Position numbers and translations under genes: made by a program. 64,000 nt of DNA from Rossellomorea marisflavi (lineage in GTDB: Bacteria; Bacillota; Bacilli; Bacillales; Bacillaceae_B): the NCBI RefSeq assembly GCF_022170785.1, contig NZ_CP081870.1:3212001-3276000 (forward strand), given 5' to 3'. The notes beneath the pieces were generated by a model that was not told the origin of the DNA, made no database searches, and saw only the letters and a list, made by a program, of their open reading frames with translations. The first letter of the stretch is position 1. Every line of letters begins with the position of its first letter. Below are positions 7,451 to 16,656 of the stretch, piece by piece.

Positions 7451-9649
7451 CTAATGGGCTTCGATCATCCTCCATCTCGCTGCTTGAGTAACCCCGACTT
7501 CACCAAGCTCGACTTCCTTGGTCATGGGATCTTCCGAAGGACGAAGCGATCGTCCACTGTTGATGGCGTTGAGGCTGTATGAACCATCTCCATGCGGGGT
7601 CAGCCTCCACTGCTGATTTTTGTATCCCAGGTAGTCCCATAGCTGAACCGCATCACCCTTCGAACTTCCCGAGGCGTCAAGTGCCTTGCCCGTGTCTGTA
7701 GTCGTCACCTTATAGCCTCCTTCAGGGAGAGCGTGAAAATCCCATAGCTGAAGAGGACGCCCCATCACCACCTTGGACCCGTTCTGTGCTGAAGGATTAG
7801 TGGATAGTCCACGGCTACCTTCCTGGATAGCATAGGTATCTATGCTATCCACAATCGTTTCTCCAACGAGCTTGCCTCCTTTGCTTTTTGCCGTGATGAT
7901 GCTACGACCGCTCCCCTTCAACGTAATCTCTGCCTCTCCTTTTTTCGTTTCCTTCACGGCGACCACTTCCTGATTGGAAGACGACCAAGAGATGGCGGAT
8001 TTAGAGGTTGGTCTGACTGACAGGGTATGGGATTCACCTCTCCGCAAGGCTATGCGGTCATGATCCATCTGCAAATGGTCTTTACCGCCTTCTTTCCACA
8101 CATTTTTCAAAGGATGCACATTGAACTGATGGACCTTCACCTTCCCGTTTGTGACCAGGAGGCTCATTCCGTCACTCGCCCCATCAGGGAAGATGAGGTT
8201 CGAGAAGGCAACCTCCCCGTCCCCTGCAAATACCTCCACTGAAGACCCATCCACAAACATCCGCAGTTTCAGACGTCCATCGATGAGATCAAGCTCCGCT
8301 TCATGCCTTTTGGAAAATTTATCGGAGAAGTCGATTTCTCCGGATTTGGAGCGATCGAAGTAGATCTTCCCTTCTGACCGGTTAAAGCCAATCATTGTCT
8401 CTTGGTCACGGGATTTTCTTAGTCCGATTTCAAAGGCTGTATCTTCCCCGATCATCTCAAGATCGGCTACGATTTCATACGCAATCCCCGTTTCTTGGCT
8501 GAGCGGATCTTCGGAATCAGGGGTCAAGGTGATCCCCCCAAAGGTTTTGGTGCCGTCCCTCAAACCCTTTAGTTCATCCACTTCACTTTGCACCATCCTG
8601 ACATCACCTGAAGCGTTTGTTTTTAAACTCCATTCACGCGGAAGGCTCATCTGTCCGTTCCACGGGGAGGTCGGGTAGGCGAAGGGATAATCCCAATTGC
8701 TCATCCATCCGATGGAAATCCGGCGACCGTCCTCGTCCGGGATATCCGCGAAAGACATCGTCGCATACATTTCCTTCCCGAATTCCTGTTTCAGCACCGT
8801 TCCTGCTGGATGATCGCTTACGAATTTCTCCCCATCGAATGAACCGATGAAATACTCTGTATCGGACCCTTCCGTTTTGGGATTCGCCCCCATGCTGATG
8901 GAAAGGACCCACTTTTGATTGTCTTCATCACCATCTACAGGCAACTTGAAGAAATCTGGGCATTCCCAAACTCCCCCTCTAACATAGTCACCGTATCCAA
9001 ATGACTCGATCATTTCCCAATCAAGGAGATTCTTCGAGGTAAAGAATCTGATGTGGTCCCCACCGGAGATGACCATGACCCATTGATTCCTGTCTTCATC
9101 CCGAACCACTTTCGGATCCCGGAAATCCCAACCGGCACTGCCATAAAACTCTCCTATGTTCGGAATGATCGGATTCCCATCATAGAACTGCCACGTTCTC
9201 CCCTTGTCCCTGCTATAGGCCATCCCGACCTTCTGATCTCCATTTGGTTTTGAGGGATTGAAAGACGTATAGTATGCGATCATTCCAGAGCCCTCCACAG
9301 GGAATAGACCAGTAGAATTATCGTGGTCGATCACAGCAGATCCGCTCCAAGCGTGACCCATCTCATTCCAGGGGATGGCGATGGGCAGCCTCTTCCAATG
9401 GACCAAATCAGTGCTCACGGCATGCGCCCACTTCCCCCCGTCTTGATGAAATAGGTGATACTCCCCCTCGTAATACACGAGCCCATTTGGGTCACTCGCA
9501 TACCCCCTTGCTTGGCTATAGTGATATTGTGGACGATACAGCTCGTTGAAATAGTCTTCATGCGGCGTTGCATACACATTCTGAAAGATGGCACTGCCGT
9601 TATAGGTGTTCAAACCGAATCTCCCTCCGGAATAGGCAGTATCAGTCAC
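7451..9649 (-). pseudogene. GH32 fructanase (levanase/inulinase type), 3' part of a frameshifted gene
   Basis: This frame encodes the catalytic half of a secreted beta-fructofuranosidase acting on levan or inulin. Counting from the GTG at 9649, the nucleophile Asp lies in SDPNG (residue 53), the transition-state Asp in FRDP (178), and the acid/base Glu in WEC (229). A GH32 C-terminal beta-sandwich follows (about 375-510), then a bacterial Ig-like domain (about 515-600) and a C-terminal ricin B-type lectin domain with QLWD and QQWR repeats (about 620-732). No signal peptide or good ribosome binding site precedes the GTG. The frame stays open to about 9667 and joins the upstream ORF if one base is restored there. 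In the current sequence the enzyme cannot be exported as one chain. Confidence 0.85.
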
Positions 9650-11061
9650 GTCGATGACCGGTTCGTCGTATCATCCACATATACTTTGATGGAGGATCCG
9701 ACAGCGTGGAGCTCGACGTGGTGGGTCGCGCCAGGAGCAAGGTCACGCTCCATCTCCCCGATGGTGCGATCCCCTTCCAGATCAAGAAGTCGAACCCGTC
9801 CAAGGTTCGGATCGAGCTGAAGCATATAGCCGGAAACACCGTTGCTCCGGAAGATCAATCCAGCCGTTCCGTAGGGGGAATCCTCATGGATGGTTACATC
9901 CCCTTCCAAGATAAAAACATCCTCTTTGGTGGTGGACATGCGGAAGGCATTGTCTTCTCCATCACTACTCCCAATCACCCCCTGCAGGTGCGAAAGCCAC
10001 TCTCCCCGTTCCGAAGTCCAGCCTTCAAGGTTCCCCTCCAGCCCGCTCACCCTCACATCCTGTAATACGGTTCCTGTATCAGCTGTGACCCCCAGGTATC
10101 CTTCAGACGGGTCCAAGTGTTCTTCGATGAGGAGCGGCTCGTCCCCTTCCTGCCAAAAGACCTTCACCTTCTCACCTTCATCCACGATCTTGACGTGGTA
10201 GAGGATATCTTCCTGAATCTTGACCGATACCGATTGAAGGGTCTTTTCACTCTTACTATCCATCAACAGGATCTGATCTCCCTTTCCGTCGACTTTTATT
10301 CTCAATCCTTTCCTTCCTGCTGCATCACCCCTGAAGATCAGTGATGCCGACGAGGCGGCTTGATTCAGATGCAGCCTGGCCTCAAATGCCACACTCCCCG
10401 CCTTCGTTGCAGACATAAGGGGTCGATCTCCCCCTTCTGATTCTAGACCATCCTTCGTCAGCTTCCAGCCCTCCAACTCCACACCATCAAGGTTCGAACG
10501 CCACTCGTTCACGGTTGCCTGGCGGAAAAGACCTTTCCCTTTATCAACAAGGAATCCGTAATGTCCCGTGATGGCACCGGTCTTCACTCTGTCCATTACC
10601 TGTTGGCCATCCACCCACAGACTTGTGGTTCCACGTTCGGTTCTCAGCATGATGGAATAGTCCTTTTTGGACTTGAGGGTATGCCTCACCTTTTCCAGGA
10701 CCTTTTCATCGCTCCTGGATATGAGGGAGATACCATTCCCCTTCACATCTAATTGAACCTCAAATCCCCCCACTCCCCGTTCATCTGCCCCTAGGAGGAA
10801 GGAGGCGAGTTCTTCAGCGGTGATGGTTGATTCATACTCTGCATATCCTCCCCGCTTATCCACTGACACCATGAGCGCCGGGGATTTTTTCATGGCTTCC
10901 CCCTTCATTTTTCCTTCCTGCTCCTGCTTCCATTTCCCCGACAGCTGGGTATAGCCGAAGATGACATTGCCCTCCTTTGCGGCCGAACTACGTAATCCGG
11001 AATACGTCCATAATGAGCACAGCATCAGAATGACCCCCATCCATTTGAATTTGTTCATCAT
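9646..11061 (-). pseudogene. GH32 fructanase, 5' part: signal peptide and lectin-like beta-sandwich domains
   Basis: This frame encodes about 471 residues: a Sec signal peptide (MMNKFKWMGVILMLCSLWTY, then SGLRSSAA), then two or three concanavalin-like/LamG-type beta-sandwich domains, the last being the type that precedes GH32 catalytic domains (GWTSERGEWL... YMLQLDPNLGRVRLLDL... SIKVYVDD). It stops at TGA in the sequence ACG TGA, while the next frame continues with PVIDVTDTAYSGGRFGLNTYNG, the usual continuation. Without the lost base the whole gene would encode 1203 residues (7451-11061). The start is one of three adjacent ATG codons behind GGGAGGGAG; the middle one is given. A cre box lies just upstream. 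Confidence 0.85.
9664..9667 (-). other. Frameshift point in the GH32 gene
   Basis: On the minus strand the sequence GATGATACGACGAACCGG reads D-D-T-T-N-R in the upstream frame. One added base after GATACGAC gives D-D-T-T-E-P-V-I-D-V, which rejoins the downstream frame exactly. The total length 7451-11061 plus one base is divisible by three. Confidence 0.8.
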
Positions 11062-11079
11062 CATTCTCCCTCCCATTTA

Positions 11080-11093
11080 TTAAAGCGCTTACA
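11080..11093 (-). promoter_or_regulatory. cre (CcpA) box before the GH32 gene
   Basis: Minus-strand TGTAAGCGCTTTAA matches the cre consensus TGWAANCGNTNWCA at 13 of 14 positions. It lies just upstream of the ribosome binding site, fitting catabolite repression of a fructan-degrading enzyme. Confidence 0.7.
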
Positions 11094-11163
11094 TTAACAC
11101 TTTATCAAACAGAAGGCTGACCGGATTCTACTCATTTCGGAACATGACGTTTAATTTTTTCCG

Positions 11164-11198
11164 ATAAAAAAACGTCCCGGCTATGCTTCCGGGACGTT
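11164..11198 (-). terminator. Terminator of cstA
   Basis: Arms AACGTCCCGG and CCGGGACGTT with an eight-base loop; on the minus strand a run of seven T follows. It begins ten bases after the cstA stop. Confidence 0.85.
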
Positions 11199-11207
11199 TC
11201 GCACCTT

Positions 11208-13010
11208 TTAAGCCGACCTGCGCTGCATGGCAAGGGCCGGGTTGTTCCAATTCTGGATCCAGTTTTTAATGGCCGTGATGATGATGATCAGGCCGAGTAT
11301 GAGCATCACGATGGAAAGAATCCCATTGAGCACATTGTATCCAGACGCCGCTTGATTCAAGTATACGTTCTTGACCATCCAGTAGCCGGCATAATTGACG
11401 GTCACATACAGATAGGCAAGCGGGATCAAACAGGTGAGCATGTATCTTCTCTTGTCCGCGACCTTGAGGATGATGGTCGCTCCGATGATCAGTCCAATCG
11501 AAGCCATGAGCTGATTGGATACCCCGAAGAGGGCCCAGACGGAACCGATATCACCCGAGAAGAGAAGATATCCCCACAGGAGGCAGGCGAGGGCACTCGC
11601 AAAGATGTTACCAGGTATCCAATCCACCCGCTTCAGCGGTTTGTAGAATGCTCCTCCGAAGTCTTGGATCAGGTAACGTGCCACCCGTGTACCGGAATCA
11701 ATCGCCGTCAAGATGAACAGGGCTTCAAACATGATGACGAATTGGAAGAAGAACGAAGCCAGTTTATCGAACCAGGCAATGTCGGTGAAGATATAGGTCA
11801 TCCCGACCGCGAGCGTGACCGCACCGCCCGTCCTTCCTTCAAGATTGAGCCCGATTTCTTCACTCAGCTTCGGAAGGTCGACCGTGGACATCCCGAGCGT
11901 CTTGAAAACTTCCGGAGTGGCGTTGATGGCGAAGTAGTCACCCGGATGAAGGGCAGTGGCCGCAACCAATGCCATGATCGCCACCACACACTCCACCAGC
12001 ATCGCACCGAAGCCAACCGATTTGATATCACGCCAGCGGTCAAGCATCTTCGGTGTCGTTCCCGATCCGACGAATGCATGGAATCCGGAAATGGCACCGC
12101 AGGCAATAGTGATGGAAATGAACGGCCACACCGGACCATTCAGGACAGGACCTCCTCCGTGGATGAATTCTGTAAAGGCCGGCATCTGAATGGAAGGATT
12201 CACAACGAACACTCCCGCAATCAGGGCTACGAAAACCCCGATTTTCATGAAGCTGCTCAGATAATCACGCGGTGCCAGAAGCAACCAGACCGGCAGAGCC
12301 GCTGCAAAGAATGCATAGATTGGAAGAATGATGGATAGCGTCTTCACATCAAGTGTGAGCAGATCCCCAAGCTTGGTATCCTGGATGTAAGGACCCACGA
12401 AGACAGCAAGCATGATGAGTAGGAACCCGACGATGGAAGCACCCTTCAGGTTACCTGTCTTGCGGTGATATAGACCGACACCCATGGCAATCGGGATCGT
12501 GATCCCAACAGCGAACGTTCCCCAGGGATTCCGCTCCAGCGCATGAAGGACGACCATGGAGAGACCCGCCATCGTGATGGTGATGATGAACAACATGGCA
12601 AGCCCCGTACAAAATCCCGCTACCGGTCCAAGCTCCTTTTTGGCGACTTCAGCAAGGGATTCACCGTTTTGCCGCATGGAAGCAAAAAGGACGACGGCAT
12701 CATGGACGGCCCCTCCGATCACGGCACCGATCAAGAGCCAAAGCAGGCCGGGCAAGTATCCGAACTGGGCGGCCAGGATCGGTCCAACCAAGGGACCTGC
12801 AGCAGCGATGGCTGCGAAATGATGCCCGAATGTCACCCATTTACTGGTCGGGACATAATCCTTTCCATCCTCCAGCTCATGGGCCGGGGTCTTTCTCTTT
12901 TTCTCCATTTCTTCTAATTTCAAGACTTTCACAGCCATGAATGTACCGTAAAGCCGGTAAGCAATCATCAGAATACAAATCGAACCGATCACCATCGTAA
13001 TGGCATTCAT
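11208..13010 (-). CDS. cstA: Carbon starvation protein CstA (pyruvate/peptide carrier)
   Basis: A 600-residue polytopic inner membrane carrier of the CstA family, members of which take up pyruvate (E. coli BtsT, CstA) or peptides during carbon limitation. The conserved N-terminal block WVTFGHHFAAIAAAGPLVGPILAAQFGYLPG is complete, as is GAVIGGAVHDAVVLFASMR. Around fifteen further hydrophobic segments follow, with the SGFHAFVGSGTTPKML motif near residue 305 and the CstA C-terminal five-helix region. Length agrees with B. subtilis CstA. It lies immediately downstream of lytS-lytT on the same strand, and related LytTR systems control pyruvate carriers, so the three probably form one sensing and uptake module. 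A cre box lies in its promoter region. Confidence 0.93.
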   Translation of the reverse strand: MNAITMVIGSICILMIAYRLYGTFMAVKVLKLEEMEKKRKTPAHELEDGKDYVPTSKWVTFGHHFAAIAAAGPLVGPILAAQFGYLPGLLWLLIGAVIGGAVHDAVVLFASMRQNGESLAEVAKKELGPVAGFCTGLAMLFIITITMAGLSMVVLHALERNPWGTFAVGITIPIAMGVGLYHRKTGNLKGASIVGFLLIMLAVFVGPYIQDTKLGDLLTLDVKTLSIILPIYAFFAAALPVWLLLAPRDYLSSFMKIGVFVALIAGVFVVNPSIQMPAFTEFIHGGGPVLNGPVWPFISITIACGAISGFHAFVGSGTTPKMLDRWRDIKSVGFGAMLVECVVAIMALVAATALHPGDYFAINATPEVFKTLGMSTVDLPKLSEEIGLNLEGRTGGAVTLAVGMTYIFTDIAWFDKLASFFFQFVIMFEALFILTAIDSGTRVARYLIQDFGGAFYKPLKRVDWIPGNIFASALACLLWGYLLFSGDIGSVWALFGVSNQLMASIGLIIGATIILKVADKRRYMLTCLIPLAYLYVTVNYAGYWMVKNVYLNQAASGYNVLNGILSIVMLILGLIIIITAIKNWIQNWNNPALAMQRRSA

Positions 13011-13067
13011 CTCTCAAACCTCCCGTTGACGATTAAGTAGGTTCACTATATCAAATAAAACGCTTAC

Positions 13068-13081
13068 TGCTAGCGTTTTCA
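13068..13081 (-). promoter_or_regulatory. cre box before cstA, within a hairpin
   Basis: Minus-strand TGAAAACGCTAGCA fits the cre consensus at 13 of 14 positions. It is part of an inverted repeat AAAACGCT-AGCAGTA-AGCGTTTT (13057-13079), which could also act as a terminator after lytT. It sits 58 bases before the cstA start. Confidence 0.6.
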
Positions 13082-13135
13082 TTATGAGAGACCTGCAAAT
13101 CGGATTGACCTGCAGAATTCGAGGGTTGAAATGCA

Positions 13136-13873
13136 TCAGAAGCCGATCAGCTGCTTCAGCTCTTTCACATAGGTCCGGCTCACGGGTACTTTGGAGCCGT
13201 CTTTCATGATCAGGTTGTACGTTGAATTGAACCAGGGCTGTATCTCTTCAATGCATGTCAGCTGGATGATATAGCTTCTGTGCACCCTGAGGAAAGCAGG
13301 GGAGTCCAACCGTTTCTCCACCACGGATAAGGGCTCCGGTATCTGATAGACCGAGTCCACTGTCTTCAGTTCGGTTCTCCCTTCTGACGTACCGATATAC
13401 ACGATTGCGTCTTTATCAATCAGGAAGATCCTCTCATCCGTCGCGATGGCGAACTTCCCTGTATCGAGGTTCGGCCTGCTTTTCTTTTCTTCGACGGGTA
13501 TCGACCGCTGCATCATCGACCGCACCTTGGCAATTGTCTGACGCACGCGCCCCTCCCCGAACGGCTTCAACAGATAGTCCACTGCATTCAGTTCAAAAGC
13601 TTCCAGGGCAAACTCATCATACGCCGTTGCAAAGATGATAAAAGGAGGCTGATCCATCTTGTTGATCTCCGTCGCCAGCATAAGGCCGCTTTCCTCGGAC
13701 AGCTCGATGTCGAGGAACAGGATGTCGGGCCTATGTGAGCGGATCTGCTCCAGGGCATCTTCCACGTCCCCTGCTTGTCCAGTGACTTCCACCTCATGGG
13801 TGCGCTTCAGTAGGTAGGCGAGCTCATCCCTTGCGAGTGGCTCATCGTCTACTATAAATGCATTCAGCTTCAT
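13136..13873 (-). CDS. lytT: LytTR-type response regulator LytT
   Basis: A 245-residue response regulator. The CheY-like receiver spans about residues 3-120, with the acidic pair in IVDDEPLARDE, the phosphoacceptor Asp in ILFLDIELSEESG, and the conserved Lys in DYLLKPF. The C-terminal LytTR DNA-binding domain spans about 145-243, including RVHRSYIIQ and IQPWFNSTYNLIMKDGSKVPVSRTY. It is very close to B. subtilis LytT, which with LytS controls pyruvate uptake genes. Its start overlaps the lytS stop by four bases, and AGGAGG lies at good spacing. The adjacent cstA gene is the obvious candidate target. Confidence 0.93.
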   Translation of the reverse strand: MKLNAFIVDDEPLARDELAYLLKRTHEVEVTGQAGDVEDALEQIRSHRPDILFLDIELSEESGLMLATEINKMDQPPFIIFATAYDEFALEAFELNAVDYLLKPFGEGRVRQTIAKVRSMMQRSIPVEEKKSRPNLDTGKFAIATDERIFLIDKDAIVYIGTSEGRTELKTVDSVYQIPEPLSVVEKRLDSPAFLRVHRSYIIQLTCIEEIQPWFNSTYNLIMKDGSKVPVSRTYVKELKQLIGF

Positions 13874-15627
13874 GATTGCAAACCTCCTGTACTCTCATAG
13901 GGAATCCGGATGGATATCTCCGTACCCGTCCCTACTTTACTCGTGATGACAAATCGTGCGCGGTGACTGTAGATGCCATCCAACCTTTCCATTATGTTCA
14001 CAAGCGCCGTCCCTGTCCCGTGCTTGGATGCGACGGTTTTGTTCCCGAGTATCATGCGCTTTTCTTCGGGAATCCCATTCCCGTTGTCCGAGACCCTTAT
14101 ATGGAGGTCGCTCCCCTCGATCGTGATCCTCACGAGGACATCCCCCTTCTCCCTTCTGCGGGTGAAGGCGTGACGGATGCTGTTCTCGACGAGAGGCTGG
14201 AGGACAAACGGGGGCACGAGCCTTGCTTCAAGTCCCCGCTCCACTTCCCATGAAACCTCGTATCGATCGGGAAATCTCGCCTGCTCAAGGGAAAGGTAGG
14301 CTTTCACATGCTCGATTTCCTTCTCAAGAGGAATGACCAGATTCCGGGCTCCCTGCAGATTGCTGCGGAAGAAGTGACTGAGCTCCTGCAGCAGCTCCCT
14401 CGCCTTTTCCGGCTGTGTCCGGCAGAGGACGGAAATCGTGTTGATCGAGTTGAATAGGAAATGCGGGTGGATCTGCGCCTGAAGGGCCTTTACTTCAGCG
14501 TCCTTCAGGAGCTTCAGCTGCTCTTCGGCATCCGCATGCTCAAGCTGCGTCGAGAACAGCTTGGCCAACCCCTCTGCGAGCTGCTGCTGCACTTCCGTCA
14601 GGGATGCAGGATCATGGAAGTACAGTTTCAACGTTCCCACCGTTTCCCCATGCACTTTCAACGGAAGAACCACTGCAGCCAAAAGGGGGCAGTCTTCATT
14701 CCGGCACAGGATTTCCTCCCTGCTCTTCGCCATGAGGACCTCCCCTTGCTTCAATACTTTTTTCGTCAGTTCGGTGGCGAATCCCTTCGTTGGCTTGTGG
14801 TGATCCTCAGCAGACCCTACATGGGCCAGGACCCCTTCAGAATCTGTGATGGCAATTGCATCGGCCTCGGTCAGGTCAAGCATGATCCTGGCAACTTCCT
14901 GACAAGATTCTCCGTTCAATCCCTTACGAAAATAGGGGAGCGTCCGGTCAGCAATCGTAAAAGCTTTCGTTGTCTGCAAGGCCCTCGTCTTCTCCTGCTC
15001 CCGTACGATATTCTGGATGATCAGCATGAACAGGAGCATCCCGAGTCCATTCACGACGATCATCGGGAATGCAATGACCTCAACCAGCCGGAAAGCTCGG
15101 CTGAAGGGATCTGTTAAGGCAAGGATCAGAAGCATCTGAATCGCTTCCATCGATACCCCCACGCCAACTGCGTAACCGGCCGTAATGGATTTTCTTTTTT
15201 TCCTCCATAGACCAAGATAGCCTGCCGCGCCCCCTGCCAGTACCGCAGAGACGGCACAGGCAGTGGCGGTGAATCCCCCAAGGAAGTAGCGGTGGATCCC
15301 CGATATGAGACCAACTCCGATCCCCACGACGGGACCTCCGAGGAGACCCCCTATCGTTATCCCCATGATCCGTGTGTTGGCGATGGCGCTATCCGGCTCC
15401 ACTTCCATCAGCCATGTATTGCCCGTGATGGTTTCCGGAAAAATCTTTATGCCGGTATAATTGCTCACAACGCCGAGGAGGCCGAAGATCAGGATCAACA
15501 ATACTTTATCCCTTCCCCCTTGATGTTGTTCAATGAGCTTCCTGAATGATTTCACTTGCGAGAACAAGAAGGCGGCAATGAGGACGATGCCTACTCGCTC
15601 GATCATCAGTGGAATGAGGTGGATCAT
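13870..15627 (-). CDS. lytS: Sensor histidine kinase LytS
   Basis: A 585-residue membrane kinase of the LytS/YehU class. Residues 1-195 are a 5TMR-LYT membrane sensor (QVKSFRKLI... GVVSNYTGIKI... GLISGIHRYF). A GAF-like domain spans about 215-365. The His_kinase domain has the phosphorylated His in LQAQIHPHFLFNSINTI near residue 390. The ATPase domain has an N box (PLVENSIRHAF) and G boxes (DNGNGIPEE and GTGTALVNIMERL). All catalytic motifs are intact. In this class the membrane domain has been linked to pyruvate sensing. It is the first gene of the lytS-lytT unit, which is followed by cstA. Confidence 0.93.
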   Translation of the reverse strand: MIHLIPLMIERVGIVLIAAFLFSQVKSFRKLIEQHQGGRDKVLLILIFGLLGVVSNYTGIKIFPETITGNTWLMEVEPDSAIANTRIMGITIGGLLGGPVVGIGVGLISGIHRYFLGGFTATACAVSAVLAGGAAGYLGLWRKKRKSITAGYAVGVGVSMEAIQMLLILALTDPFSRAFRLVEVIAFPMIVVNGLGMLLFMLIIQNIVREQEKTRALQTTKAFTIADRTLPYFRKGLNGESCQEVARIMLDLTEADAIAITDSEGVLAHVGSAEDHHKPTKGFATELTKKVLKQGEVLMAKSREEILCRNEDCPLLAAVVLPLKVHGETVGTLKLYFHDPASLTEVQQQLAEGLAKLFSTQLEHADAEEQLKLLKDAEVKALQAQIHPHFLFNSINTISVLCRTQPEKARELLQELSHFFRSNLQGARNLVIPLEKEIEHVKAYLSLEQARFPDRYEVSWEVERGLEARLVPPFVLQPLVENSIRHAFTRRREKGDVLVRITIEGSDLHIRVSDNGNGIPEEKRMILGNKTVASKHGTGTALVNIMERLDGIYSHRARFVITSKVGTGTEISIRIPYESTGGLQS

Positions 15628-15720
15628 GTCCCCCCTCCTTTCAGTCGTTTATGCCTATCTATCTTACGTCATCCTTCACTCTCCGACAACGGGAAAATAA
15701 AAGGCTTTCATTAACACTTT

Positions 15721-15748
15721 AACCCCTCACTTGAATCAGTGAGGGGTT
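15721..15748. terminator. Hairpin between the EamA gene and lytS
   Basis: Perfect 11-base arms AACCCCTCACT and AGTGAGGGGTT with a six-base loop. The T-rich side is on the plus strand, although the gene that would use it (EamA, ending at 15762) is on the minus strand, so efficiency is uncertain. Confidence 0.5.
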
Positions 15749-15761
15749 TATTATCAAAAAA

Positions 15762-16640
15762 TCAGCTTATCATTCTTCGGGTTTTATGCTCCCGTGGGGA
15801 GATTGTGGCAAGCATCCCAGCAAAAATCAGGATGATACCTGCCCATTGAAATCGATCCGGCCGGAATCCTGACAGTAGGATATCAAGTAAAATTGCGACA
15901 GCGGGATCAATGAAAACCATGAAGGAAATGGTCTTGGCTGTCAAATGGCGTAGACTTTGAAAGAATAACAGGTACACAAAACCGGTGTGCACCACCCCTG
16001 TGAAAATTGAATACCCCCATTGCTCTCTACTTAGAGAAAAATAAACTGTGTAATCAACGAAGGGCAACAAGATAAGGAGCCCTATCACCATCTGGAGGAA
16101 GGTGACCAAATACAGGCTTGATTTCGTCATACTTTTCCCTAACAACATGGTGGCGGCATAGAAAAAAGCAGCCATCACCCCCCATGCTATCCCTTCCCCG
16201 CCCAAGACGGGATGGCCACCGGCTTTCAGTCCCATGATGGAGATTGTACCGATGAAACAAAGGGAGAGGGCAAGGAACGTCCGCGTGGTCCACTTCTCCC
16301 TGAATAAGAACCTCCCTGCTATCAGGACGAATATGGGAGCAAGATGATACAGGGAGATCGCAATCGTTACGGATGTTTTTTCAAAAGATGCGTACAGACA
16401 GATCCAGTTTAATAGATTTGCCACGGCGCATAATAAGATCATGCCCATTTCTCTCCGGTCCAACTTATCCATTCCGCCCTCTCGCTTAACAAGCCAAACA
16501 ACAAACAGGAGCAGGGCTGCACACAGAAGGCGGACGGCAATCAATTCTATGTATGGCAATCCGGTGAGTTTCGAGAAAAAACCGACGGATCCAAATAAGG
16601 CCATCGCCAAAGCGAAACGGAGCAATGAAGCTTGATGCAT
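15762..16640 (-). CDS. EamA/DMT-family transporter
   Basis: A 292-residue membrane protein with ten predicted helices made of two EamA repeats (about residues 8-135 and 150-285), the layout of drug/metabolite exporters such as RhaT/YdcZ relatives. Features include the early GSVGFFSKLTGLPYIELIAVRLL segment and the FFQSLRHLTAKTISFMVFIDPAVAILLD segment typical of the second repeat. The open frame begins at 16679, but ATG 16640 with GAGGAAG seven bases upstream is the better start. It lies 16 bases after the OYE gene and is probably co-transcribed with it. Substrate unknown; export of a product related to the oxidoreductase is only a guess. Confidence 0.85.
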   Translation of the reverse strand: MHQASLLRFALAMALFGSVGFFSKLTGLPYIELIAVRLLCAALLLFVVWLVKREGGMDKLDRREMGMILLCAVANLLNWICLYASFEKTSVTIAISLYHLAPIFVLIAGRFLFREKWTTRTFLALSLCFIGTISIMGLKAGGHPVLGGEGIAWGVMAAFFYAATMLLGKSMTKSSLYLVTFLQMVIGLLILLPFVDYTVYFSLSREQWGYSIFTGVVHTGFVYLLFFQSLRHLTAKTISFMVFIDPAVAILLDILLSGFRPDRFQWAGIILIFAGMLATISPREHKTRRMIS

Positions 16641-16656
16641 TCTGGCTTCCTCTTTT

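Noticed and set aside
7252-7491. 79-codon plus-strand frame
   Set aside because: It overlaps the end of the GH32 gene and the hairpin at 7286-7323, and its product has no recognisable features.
9646-9649. Reading the GH32 region as two separate functional genes
   Set aside because: The downstream frame has no signal peptide or ribosome binding site, and its first residues continue the upstream domain exactly when one base is added; a single broken gene explains it better.
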